This document shows positions 1-6,399 of a stretch of DNA of 7,658 bases, piece by piece. Source of the DNA: Bacteroidota bacterium. GTDB taxonomy: Bacteria > Bacteroidota > Bacteroidia > B-17B0 > Aurantibacillaceae. How positions within the stretch are numbered: position 1 is the stretch's first letter; each line of letters begins with the position of its first letter. The position numbers and the translations under genes are program-made. A model generated the notes under the pieces. It saw only the letters and a program-made list of their open reading frames with translations. It searched no databases and was not told where the DNA came from. The stretch lies in NCBI GenBank assembly GCA_025359355.1, contig JANYGR010000482.1, forward strand, positions 1-7,658, written 5' to 3'.

Positions 1-1159
1 AGTAGATCCTGAATTATTAAAAACCTTTGAAAAGCTTGGTATTTCTTTAGAAGAACAAAAACGCTTAAGTGGTGTGCAAAGCAATATTGCTGTTGACATT
101 GTATTTGATAGTGTTTCGGTAAAAACAACCTTTAAAGAAACGCTAGCAGAAAAAGGAATCATTTTTTGTTCATTTAGTGAAGCGGTGCAAGACCATCCTG
201 AATTAGTAAAAAAATACATGGGCATGGCAGTGCCTCCAACAGATAATTTTTATGCGGCTTTAAACTCTGCGGTATTTACAGATGGATCCTTTTGTTACAT
301 TCCAAAAGGCGTTCGCTCGCCTATGGAGCTATCAACGTATTTCCGTATAAACGCTAGTGGTACTGGTCAATTTGAAAGAACACTCATTATTGCAGATGAA
401 GATTCTTATGTGTCGTATCTAGAAGGCTGTACAGCCCCTCAACGTGACGAAAATCAATTACACGCTGCTGTCGTAGAAATCATTACTCATAAAAATGCGG
501 AAGTAAAATATAGTACCGTACAAAACTGGTATCCTGGCGATAAAGAAGGCAAAGGCGGTATCTTTAATTTTGTGACCAAGCGTGGGATTTGTTTGGAAGA
601 TAATTCTAAAATTAGTTGGACACAAGTAGAAACGGGCTCTGCTGTTACTTGGAAATATCCTTCTGTTATTTTAAAAGGAAATAATTCTGTTGGCGAATTT
701 TATAGCGTGGCTGTTACAAATAATTATCAGCAAGCTGATACTGGAACCAAAATGATTCATATTGGTAAGAACACACGTTCAACCATTATATCAAAAGGAA
801 TTTCAGCCGGCTTTAGTAATAACAGTTACAGAGGATTAGTACAAATTAAAAAAGGCGCTAGCAATGCTCGTAATTTTTCGCAGTGCGATAGCTTGTTAAT
901 GGGCGACAAATGCGGTGCTCACACGTTCCCTTACATTGAAATAAAAGATAAATCAGCTATAGTAGAACACGAAGCAACTACCAGTAAAATTGGTGAAGAT
1001 CAATTATTTTATTGCAAGCAACGTGGTATTGACAATGAAAAAGCAATTGGCTTAATCGTAAATGGATACTGCAAAGAAGTATTAAATAAATTACCAATGG
1101 AGTTTGCTGTTGAAGCACAAAAATTATTAGCAATTAGTTTAGAAGGAAGCGTGGGATAG
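1..1159 (+). CDS. sufB: SufB, Fe-S cluster scaffold subunit (5' partial)
   Basis: SufB is the cluster-building subunit of the cytosolic SufBC2D complex. The frame is open from base 2, so the gene starts upstream; the GTG at 74 is internal because 24 codons before it also read as SufB (PELLKTFEKLGISLEEQKRL). About 385 codons are visible against roughly 480-495 in the family, so about 100 N-terminal residues are missing. Counting back from the conserved C-terminus (LLAISLEGSVG), the Cys at 884-886 (NFSQCDS) matches E. coli Cys405 and the second Glu of VEHEATTS matches Glu434, both implicated in nascent cluster assembly. The Cys at 428-430 (LEGCTAP) falls at about E. coli Cys254, the proposed sulfur acceptor. 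Also seen are KISWTQ, WKYPSV and GEDQLFYC. It heads the suf operon in this window; the next suf gene is 514 bp away because of an inserted cassette. Identification is secure; residue equivalences are inferred by counting. Confidence 0.97.
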   Translation, partial: VDPELLKTFEKLGISLEEQKRLSGVQSNIAVDIVFDSVSVKTTFKETLAEKGIIFCSFSEAVQDHPELVKKYMGMAVPPTDNFYAALNSAVFTDGSFCYIPKGVRSPMELSTYFRINASGTGQFERTLIIADEDSYVSYLEGCTAPQRDENQLHAAVVEIITHKNAEVKYSTVQNWYPGDKEGKGGIFNFVTKRGICLEDNSKISWTQVETGSAVTWKYPSVILKGNNSVGEFYSVAVTNNYQQADTGTKMIHIGKNTRSTIISKGISAGFSNNSYRGLVQIKKGASNARNFSQCDSLLMGDKCGAHTFPYIEIKDKSAIVEHEATTSKIGEDQLFYCKQRGIDNEKAIGLIVNGYCKEVLNKLPMEFAVEAQKLLAISLEGSVG

Positions 1160-1160
1160 A

Positions 1161-1179
1161 AATTACAAATTAGCAGATT
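1161..1179 (+). repeat. 19-bp direct repeat, left copy
   Basis: This 19-bp sequence (AATTACAAATTAGCAGATT) begins one base after the sufB stop and recurs without mismatch at 1592-1610. The two copies are 431 bp apart start to start and bracket the S23 gene. Recombination between them would remove the entire S23 reading frame and leave sufB and sufC intact. Part of the sequence is built from the local 7-8 bp repeat unit, so it may be array material rather than a target-site duplication. Confidence 0.9.
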
Positions 1180-1200
1180 ACAGATTAACAAATTAAAAGA
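1161..1200 (+). repeat. Left degenerate heptamer array of the S23 cassette
   Basis: The stretch reads as successive 7-8 bp units starting with ATTA: ATTACAA, ATTAGCAG, ATTACAG, ATTAACAA, ATTAAAAG. Bases 1175-1186 (AGATTACAGATT) are the exact reverse complement of 1662-1673 just before sufC, so this array forms one arm of an imperfect terminal inverted repeat. It contains the left 19-bp direct repeat. I see no promoter in it. Confidence 0.7.
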
Positions 1201-1215
1201 ATAGGTTTAAAGAGT

Positions 1216-1593
1216 ATGGCGACGATTGAAAAATTTGAAGAGTTGGAGGTTTGGAAAACAAGTATAAACTTATGCGCTGATATTTATAAACTGACAAATA
1301 CAGAATTGTTTGCTAAAGATTACGGATTAAAAGATCAAATAAGAAGAGCGTCGGTGTCAGTACCATCTAACATATCAGAAGGTTATGAGAGAGATAGTAA
1401 AAAACAATTTTTGTATTTTTTAGTAATTGCTAAAGGAAGTTGTGGAGAATTAAGAACGCAATTAAAAATAGCGCAACTATTAAATTATTTAAATGAAGAA
1501 GAGTATATAAAAATTAACGAAAAAGCATTATCAACTAGTAAACAATTAGCAGGATTTATAAAATATTTAAAACAATACGAACCAAAGGAATAA
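1216..1593 (+). CDS. S23-type four-helix bundle protein (23S rRNA intervening-sequence protein family)
   Basis: This 125-residue protein belongs to the S23/IVP four-helix-bundle family (TIGR02436-like). Family hallmarks are visible: FEELEVWKTS near residues 7-16, then DQIRRASVSVPSNISEGYER at about 40-59, and the IAKGSCGELRTQL helix at about 71-83. The length is normal for the family and there is no signal peptide or membrane segment. Relatives were first seen encoded in intervening sequences of 23S rRNA genes, and Avd of diversity-generating retroelements has the same fold; the function of stand-alone copies is unknown to me. It lies between sufB and sufC in the same direction, so it is probably co-transcribed, and has no evident link to Fe-S assembly. 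AAAGAG just before the ATG is a weak possible ribosome site. A 19-bp direct repeat lies on both sides, the second copy overlapping the stop codon, and heptamer arrays surround it, suggesting insertion as a cassette. Confidence 0.9.
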   Translation: MATIEKFEELEVWKTSINLCADIYKLTNTELFAKDYGLKDQIRRASVSVPSNISEGYERDSKKQFLYFLVIAKGSCGELRTQLKIAQLLNYLNEEEYIKINEKALSTSKQLAGFIKYLKQYEPKE

Positions 1594-1610
1594 TTACAAA
1601 TTAGCAGATT
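1592..1610 (+). repeat. 19-bp direct repeat, right copy
   Basis: This is the second perfect copy of the 19-bp repeat at 1161-1179. It starts inside the S23 stop codon (TAA at 1591-1593), so the repeat supplies the last two bases of the stop. After the repeat the two flanks diverge. Confidence 0.9.
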
Positions 1611-1673
1611 TACAACACAGTCAAATCTGTGATTTTTTAATCTGAAACTTGTAATTTTTCAAATCTGTAATCT
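1605..1673 (-). repeat. Right degenerate heptamer array and inverted-repeat arm, abutting sufC
   Basis: Read on the minus strand from 1673, the sequence falls into units such as AGATTAC, AGATTTG, AAATTAC, AAGTTTC, AGATTAA and again AGATTTG, the same unit family as the left array but inverted. The outermost 12 bases (1662-1673) mirror 1175-1186 exactly, with weaker similarity further in. A 7-bp hairpin (CAGATTT at 1605-1611 with AAATCTG at 1623-1629) lies at its inner edge. The array ends directly at the sufC ATG, so it replaces the normal upstream region of that gene and no Shine-Dalgarno sequence is present. Confidence 0.7.
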
Positions 1674-2432
1674 ATGATATCAATTAAAAATTTACACGCG
1701 TCAATTGGCGATAAAGAAATATTAAGAGGAATAAATTTAGAAGTTAAAGCTGGTGAAGTTCATGCGATCATGGGGCCTAATGGTTCTGGAAAGTCAACAT
1801 TATCAAGTGTTTTAGCGGGTCGTGAAGATTATGATGTAACAGAAGGCGAAGTGACCTTTAATGGAAAAAATTTATTAGAATTATCTCCAGAAGACAGAGC
1901 TCGTGAAGGATTGTTTTTAGCGTTTCAATATCCTGTTGAAATTCCAGGAGTAAGTAATGTTAATTTTTTACGCACTGCTGTAAACGAAATCAGAAAATAC
2001 CATGGTCAGGAAGAAATGCCAGCAAAAGATTTTTTAGCCTTAGTTAAAGAAAAATCTAAACTAGTGGAGTTAGATGCTAAACTAGCAAGCCGTAGTGTAA
2101 ACGAAGGATTTAGCGGTGGTGAAAAAAAACGTAACGAGATTTTTCAAATGGCAATGTTAAACCCTAAGCTAGCCATCTTAGATGAAACGGATAGTGGCTT
2201 AGATATTGATGCCTTACGTATTGTAGCAACAGGTGTCAACAAATTAAAATCAAAAGATAACGCAACCATTGTGATTACTCACTACCAACGTTTATTAGAT
2301 TATATCGTTCCTGACTTTGTGCATATTTTGTACAAAGGTCGTATTGTGAAAAGTGGCGGAAAAGAATTAGCTCTTGAAATGGAAGCTAAAGGTTATGATG
2401 AAATTAAAAAAGAATTTGAAATAGCAGATTAA
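1674..2432 (+). CDS. sufC: SufC, Fe-S assembly ATPase
   Basis: SufC is the ABC-type ATPase of the SufBC2D scaffold; ATP binding and dimerisation drive conformational change in SufB-SufD in the cytosol. All nucleotide-binding motifs are present in this 252-residue protein: Walker A GPNGSGKS at residues 34-41 (Lys40), Q-loop Gln85 (FLAFQYP), signature FSGGEKKR at 146-153, Walker B LAILDE at 166-171 with the SufC-typical continuation TDSGLD, and switch His203 (ITHYQR). There are no membrane segments, as expected. The ATG at 1674 gives the usual family N-terminus (MISIKNLHA). It starts immediately after the right arm of the S23 cassette without a recognisable ribosome site, and ends one base before the sufD start codon, implying translational coupling with sufD. 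Confidence 0.98.
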   Translation: MISIKNLHASIGDKEILRGINLEVKAGEVHAIMGPNGSGKSTLSSVLAGREDYDVTEGEVTFNGKNLLELSPEDRAREGLFLAFQYPVEIPGVSNVNFLRTAVNEIRKYHGQEEMPAKDFLALVKEKSKLVELDAKLASRSVNEGFSGGEKKRNEIFQMAMLNPKLAILDETDSGLDIDALRIVATGVNKLKSKDNATIVITHYQRLLDYIVPDFVHILYKGRIVKSGGKELALEMEAKGYDEIKKEFEIAD

Positions 2433-2433
2433 T

Positions 2434-3723
2434 ATGTCGTTAGTAGTAGATAATAAAAGCGCTGTAACACAAAACTTGCTAGAGCAATTACAAAAAAATT
2501 CTAGTAAAATTGCGTTCATGCCTGATACAGAAATCATTTCTGCTATTCGGCATTTAGAAGAAAAAGGTATTCCAAATAATAAGCACGAAGATTATAAATA
2601 TTGTAATCTTGAAGCGGTTCTTCGCAAAGAATTTAAGTCGGTTGAACAATCCTTTAATGAATTAACAAACGCAGACATTGCTTCCCTTAAATTAGATGAA
2701 GCAATTAATTTAGTTGTTGTTAATGGCAATTATAATGAAGCCTTAAGCGAAAAAATGATTGTGAAAGGTTTAACAGTTAAATCTTTAAATGAATTATCGT
2801 CTTCCGAAAAAACGTTATTATGTTCTCAAGCAAAATCAGATACAGATGCGTTAATTGCTTTAAACACGGCCTTTACGAGTAATGGTTTGTTTTTAGAAAT
2901 AGAAAAAGGAAATGTTATTCCTATGCCTCTTCATATAATTTATGTGAATAGTAGTAACAGTCATTCTGTTATCAATACACGCAACTTTATCCATGTACAA
3001 GCAAATGCAGAAGTAACAATTGTAGAAAGCTTTCACAATATTGGAACAGCCAAAGTGTTCTCTAATTTTGTGAGTGAAAAATTAGTGGATGAAAATGCAA
3101 AACTAACTTGCCATACGTTTCAAAATGAGGGTACATTATCTTATTCAGTAAATACCAATCAGGTTAAAGTAAATAAACATTCTAACTACAGCAACACTAC
3201 AACAACTTTAAGTGGTGAATTGGTGCGTAATAATCACAATGTAGTTTTAGCAGGCTCTAATTGCGAAGCGCACTTAAACGGTTTGTTTATTGCAACAGGA
3301 ACGCAACAAATAGATAATCACACTTTAATTGATCATCAAATGCCCCATTGCGAAAGCAACGAGTTATATAAGGGCATTGCAAAAGATAAATCAACAGGAA
3401 CGTTTAATGGAAAAATATTTGTTCGTAAAGACGCGCAAAAAACAAACGCCTATCAAAGCAGTAAAAATATTTTGATGAGTGATGATGCAACGATCAATAC
3501 TAAACCACAATTAGAAATTTATGCAGATGATGTAAAATGTTCGCACGGAACATCGACTGGTAAAATTGATACAGAAGCTTTATTTTATTTAAAGGCGCGT
3601 GGTATTGGAGAAGAAAGCGCTCGTAAATTATTGCTACAAGCCTTTGCGCAAGAGTTAATTAACAAAATTGAAATCCCTTCTTTACACGAACACGCATTAC
3701 ATTTATTTGAAAAAGCACTTTAA
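2434..3723 (+). CDS. sufD: SufD, Fe-S cluster scaffold subunit
   Basis: SufD pairs with SufB through a beta-helix core to form, with two SufC subunits, the cluster assembly scaffold. The 429-residue length fits the family (E. coli about 423). The C-terminal signature EIYADDVKCSHGTSTGKID is clear; His371 in KCSHG (codon 3544-3546) corresponds to E. coli His360, implicated with SufB Cys405 and Glu434 in forming the nascent cluster. The helical end with LFYLKARGIGEESARKLLL is the SufC-contact region by family analogy. The N-terminal part includes the HEDYKYCNL segment typical of SufD. The ATG lies one base after the sufC stop. The following 81 bp to sufS carry a palindromic repeat instead of the short gap expected in an operon. 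Confidence 0.97.
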   Translation: MSLVVDNKSAVTQNLLEQLQKNSSKIAFMPDTEIISAIRHLEEKGIPNNKHEDYKYCNLEAVLRKEFKSVEQSFNELTNADIASLKLDEAINLVVVNGNYNEALSEKMIVKGLTVKSLNELSSSEKTLLCSQAKSDTDALIALNTAFTSNGLFLEIEKGNVIPMPLHIIYVNSSNSHSVINTRNFIHVQANAEVTIVESFHNIGTAKVFSNFVSEKLVDENAKLTCHTFQNEGTLSYSVNTNQVKVNKHSNYSNTTTTLSGELVRNNHNVVLAGSNCEAHLNGLFIATGTQQIDNHTLIDHQMPHCESNELYKGIAKDKSTGTFNGKIFVRKDAQKTNAYQSSKNILMSDDATINTKPQLEIYADDVKCSHGTSTGKIDTEALFYLKARGIGEESARKLLLQAFAQELINKIEIPSLHEHALHLFEKAL

Positions 3724-3730
3724 TTAATTT

Positions 3731-3785
3731 GTCACATTGAGCACGTGACTTCGAGCTGTCACACTGAGCGAAGTCGAAGTGCAAG
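3731..3785 (+). repeat. Palindromic interspersed repeat of the 'CHTERSRS' type
   Basis: The sufD-sufS gap contains two related half-copies beginning GTCACAYTGAGC, at 3731-3742 and 3758-3769 (11 of 12 identical). GACTTCG at 3747-3753 pairs with CGAAGTC at 3769-3775, and GCAC at 3741-3744 can pair with GTGC at 3779-3782, making an extended hairpin. In one frame it reads SCHTERSRSASEE, a peptide I recall as a common spurious product of a short dispersed repeat in Bacteroidota genomes. It is more GC-rich than its surroundings. In the mRNA the hairpin could affect transcript stability or the SufD:SufS ratio; that is inference. Confidence 0.75.
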
Positions 3786-3804
3786 CGAAGAAAAACAAAA
3801 TAAT

Positions 3805-5025
3805 ATGTTAGATATAACTAAAATACGTAAAGATTTTCCTATTCTATCAAGAACAGTAAACGGAAAACCCTTAGTGTATTTTGATAATGGTGCTACTGCT
3901 CATAAACCGCAATCTGTTATTGATGCGATCTCACATTATTATTCATATCAAAATTCAAACATACATCGTGGCGTTCATACTTTAAGTAGAGAAATTACTA
4001 TTGCTTATGAAGAAGCCCGTAAAACCATACAATTACACCTTAATGTCAAACAAGCAAGTGAAATAATTTTCACTAGAGGAACAACAGAATCTATTAATTT
4101 AGTAGCACATTGTTTTGGTAATTTAGCCATTACTGAAGGTGATGAAATTATTATTACGCAAATGGAACATCATAGTAATATTGTTCCGTGGCAACTATTG
4201 TGTGAAGAAAAAAAAGCCATTTTAAAATACATTCCTATCAATCAAGCGGGAGAATTACTATTAGAAGAACTTCCTAAATTAATTACATCAAAAACTAAAC
4301 TGGTTGCTTTAACTCATATTTCTAATACGTTAGGAACCATCAATCCTGTAAAGGACATGATCAAAACGATTCGCTCTCTTTCTAAAGCAGCGGTATTAAT
4401 AGATGGAGCTCAAGCGGTTCCTCATTTAAAACCTGATGTGCAAGATTTAGATTGTGATTTTTATGTATTTAGTGGTCATAAATTATTTGGGCCGACGGGT
4501 GTTGGTGTATTATATGCTAAAGAAGAATGGCTAAATAAATTCGGGCCATACCAAACTGGCGGTGGAACAATCAAAACGGTGACTCTTAAAAAAACAGAAT
4601 TTGCTGATGCGCCTTTAAAGTTTGAAGCGGGCACGCCACACATTGAAGGTGGTATTGGTTTAGCAGCAGCAATTGATTATATAACTCAATTAGGTTTTGA
4701 AAACATTCAAAAACACGAAGATGATTTATTGCAATACACTACCAAACAATTACAAGCCATTGAAAATTTGGTAATATATGGTAACGCCAAAAACAAAACC
4801 TCTGTCATTTCATTTAACGTTGGATCTATTCATCCGTTTGATATTGGAACTCTGTTAGATAAATATGGTGTAGCAATTCGCTCTGGACATCACTGTACAC
4901 AGCCTTTGTGGCAATTTTATAATATCCCTGGAACAATCCGAGCTTCCTTTGCTTTTTACAATACATTTGAAGAAGTCGATATTTTTATAGAGGCTCTTAA
5001 AAAATCAATTAGGTTGTTGAGTTAA
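3805..5025 (+). CDS. sufS: SufS, group II cysteine desulfurase
   Basis: SufS is a PLP-dependent enzyme that converts L-cysteine to L-alanine and holds the sulfur as a persulfide for transfer to the scaffold, usually through SufE or SufU. With the ATG at 3805 the protein is 406 residues, and its key residues fall at exactly the E. coli SufS positions: His123 (EHHSN), Asp200 and Gln203 (DGAQ), PLP Lys226 (SGHK), catalytic Cys364 (RSGHHC) and Arg379 (TIRAS). This supports the start. A GTG at 3745 would add 20 residues, but these are encoded by the palindromic repeat upstream and match no SufS N-terminus I know. It is the last suf gene seen here: no sufE, sufU or DUF59 gene follows, and about 400 bp of non-coding DNA comes next. 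Confidence 0.97.
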   Translation: MLDITKIRKDFPILSRTVNGKPLVYFDNGATAHKPQSVIDAISHYYSYQNSNIHRGVHTLSREITIAYEEARKTIQLHLNVKQASEIIFTRGTTESINLVAHCFGNLAITEGDEIIITQMEHHSNIVPWQLLCEEKKAILKYIPINQAGELLLEELPKLITSKTKLVALTHISNTLGTINPVKDMIKTIRSLSKAAVLIDGAQAVPHLKPDVQDLDCDFYVFSGHKLFGPTGVGVLYAKEEWLNKFGPYQTGGGTIKTVTLKKTEFADAPLKFEAGTPHIEGGIGLAAAIDYITQLGFENIQKHEDDLLQYTTKQLQAIENLVIYGNAKNKTSVISFNVGSIHPFDIGTLLDKYGVAIRSGHHCTQPLWQFYNIPGTIRASFAFYNTFEEVDIFIEALKKSIRLLS

Positions 5026-5434
5026 CTACTTATAGTTCATCGGTATTTTTTATAGAATATTTTTTATAAACTAACGCATGCATTAGTAATGGAGTGGGTA
5101 GTTTTGGCGATTTGCTTAGTACTCATTTATACCGAAATGTAATATTATGAAAACATGAATAAAAGAAGCGATATAAATATTATTCTAATGGCACCGCGAG
5201 GACTCTTCGGGTGAAGAGGGCTGAAAGCAATAACAGTTTAGTAAACTTTTATAGTGAAAAAGCTGGAACATAGGTAGATTGGATATGACACTTCGCCTTG
5301 ACTTTAGTTTTTAGTTAAAGAAAAAATAAAAGATTTTTTATATGAGCCCCATTTATCTTCATTTTAACCAAACTTAACAATTCATAACGGTTACAAAATT
5401 ATAAGAGTTGGTATCAATACTAAAACCAACCTCC
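5026..5434. other. Long intergenic region without a convincing gene
   Basis: This 409-bp gap between sufS and the DUF4349 gene has no open frame of useful length. Contents in order: a weak 5-bp AT hairpin just after the sufS stop (AACTA at 5024-5028 with TAGTT at 5033-5037); an 11-bp direct repeat (TATTTTTTATA at 5044-5054 and 5058-5068); a less AT-rich stretch around 5072-5140 with an open segment of only about 25 codons; the hairpin element at 5191-5229; and a small hairpin followed by four T at 5235-5250. No strong terminator for the suf operon is visible. The promoter of the downstream gene presumably lies near the right end, but I could not match a clear Bacteroidota promoter. Confidence 0.7.
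5191..5229 (+). ncRNA. Candidate structured RNA or repeat hairpin
   Basis: In an otherwise AT-rich gap, this GC-richer block contains a perfect 6-bp stem (CTCTTC 5203-5208 with GAAGAG 5213-5218) closed by a GGGT loop. Below a two-by-two internal loop of purines, the stem continues with A5199-T5222 and G5200-C5221. The flanking CCGCGAGGA and GGCTGAAAGC look conserved in style, and I have an unverified impression of similar blocks elsewhere in Bacteroidota. It matches none of tmRNA, RNase P, SRP RNA or a group II intron domain V as I know them. The strand is assumed. Confidence 0.3.
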
Positions 5435-6385
5435 ATGAAAAACTCAGCTAAAAATTTCTTAAAACTTTCAGGTATTGTTTTAAGCACAACCTTTATTTTA
5501 ATTTCTTGTAGCGCATCGCGAGAGGAAAAAGCCAACCAAGAAGCTTACGCCAGAGCAAGTAACGATTCTATTTCAACAACAGAACAACCTTCTACTCAAA
5601 AAGAAGCAGTCTCTCCAAACTCCCCAAAAAAGGATAGTTTAAGGGCTTTTGTTCGTAAAGCCGATTTATATTTTAAAGTGAAAGATGTCAAAACTGCCAC
5701 CTTTGATATTGAGCGCATCGTTAACGAACACCAAGGTTATGTAACAACTTCTGACTTACAAAGCACCATTAATTATAAAAATGATATTCGTATTAGCAAC
5801 GATAGTATGCGTGAAATAAAAAACTATACAGTGCATAGTGATATTACCATTCGCATACCCAACGATGAGCTAAACAAAACATTGAGCGAAATAGCTGTAT
5901 TAATAGATTATTTAGACCATCGTGTTGTAAAGGCAGATGATGTTACCAAACAATTATCGGCAGCAGATTTATGGCAACAACGTTTTGCTAATCATCAAAA
6001 ACGCTTAGAAAAAGCCATTGATGAAAAAGGCAAAAAATTAAATACAACGGTTGATGCCGAAGATAATTTATATGCCAAACAAGCAACAACGGATGATGTG
6101 AAATTAAGTGCTCAAGAACTTAAACATGATATTGCCTACAGCACTGTTGCTATTAGCATTTATCAGAAAGAAACAACCAAAAGTGAAACGTATGCGTATG
6201 CTGCGCCGATTGAGCCTTACCAACCTAATTTTGGATCTCAGTTACTAACCGCTTTAACTGATGGCGGTGCGGTTTTCGGAGCAATATTATTATTCTTTAT
6301 CAAGTTATGGCCAATAGCCTTGTTAATACTGGCCACAGTGGCTGTCTTCAAATTTATATATAAACGAAAATGGTTTGTTCAATAA
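5435..6385 (+). CDS. DUF4349 domain lipoprotein with C-terminal membrane segment
   Basis: The 316-residue protein begins with a lipoprotein signal: basic MKNSAKNFLK, a hydrophobic stretch to residue 24, and lipobox LISC with Cys25 as the predicted lipidated residue. A low-complexity Ser/Thr/Glu/Lys linker runs to about residue 68. Residues 70-245 match the DUF4349 pattern (VRKADLYFKVKDV, IVNEHQGYV, ITIRIPNDELNKTL, then a charged helical part at about 168-235 that may be a coiled coil, ending STVAISIYQ). A strong transmembrane helix spans about 278-307, followed by the basic tail YKRK. The ATG at 5435 is chosen over a TTG at 5408 because it gives a standard signal peptide. Function is unknown; it is an envelope protein. 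Lipidation plus a C-terminal helix would favour the inner membrane. It forms a single-gene unit closed by a strong terminator. Confidence 0.88.
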   Translation: MKNSAKNFLKLSGIVLSTTFILISCSASREEKANQEAYARASNDSISTTEQPSTQKEAVSPNSPKKDSLRAFVRKADLYFKVKDVKTATFDIERIVNEHQGYVTTSDLQSTINYKNDIRISNDSMREIKNYTVHSDITIRIPNDELNKTLSEIAVLIDYLDHRVVKADDVTKQLSAADLWQQRFANHQKRLEKAIDEKGKKLNTTVDAEDNLYAKQATTDDVKLSAQELKHDIAYSTVAISIYQKETTKSETYAYAAPIEPYQPNFGSQLLTALTDGGAVFGAILLFFIKLWPIALLILATVAVFKFIYKRKWFVQ

Positions 6386-6399
6386 AACCAACGTGTTCG

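Larger units (their letters stand above)
1160..1673 (+). mobile_element. Putative S23 gene cassette between sufB and sufC
   Basis: The whole interval between the sufB stop and the sufC ATG consists of one S23-family gene plus repeat arrays at both ends. The ends carry an exact 12-bp inverted match (1175-1186 with 1662-1673), and a 19-bp direct repeat flanks the coding region. No transposase, reverse transcriptase or integrase is encoded, so if it moves it must be mobilised in trans or spread by recombination. Element status is inferred from the structure; the boundaries are the gene edges and could be a few bases off. Confidence 0.5.

Noticed and set aside
74..76. GTG as the true start of sufB
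   Set aside because: The frame stays open to the window edge and the residues before it read as conserved SufB sequence.
1009..1191. Reverse-strand open frame over the end of sufB
   Set aside because: It is antisense to the conserved SufB C-terminus and its start lies in the repeat array.
1160..1673. Diversity-generating retroelement with the S23 protein as Avd
   Set aside because: The fold family is shared, but there is no reverse transcriptase, no template/variable repeat pair and no target gene in the window; the flanking repeats are short AT-rich heptamers.
3745..3804. N-terminal extension of SufS from a GTG start
   Set aside because: It is encoded by a palindromic repeat, and the 406-residue form from 3805 aligns its catalytic residues to E. 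coli SufS numbering exactly.
5024..5037. Terminator directly after sufS
   Set aside because: Only five A/T-rich pairs, and the T-run follows at a distance; too weak to call next to the clear terminator at 6400-6440.
5155..5214. Small gene of 19 codons overlapping the hairpin block
   Set aside because: Too short, no ribosome site, no recognisable sequence; the DNA is better explained as a structured element.
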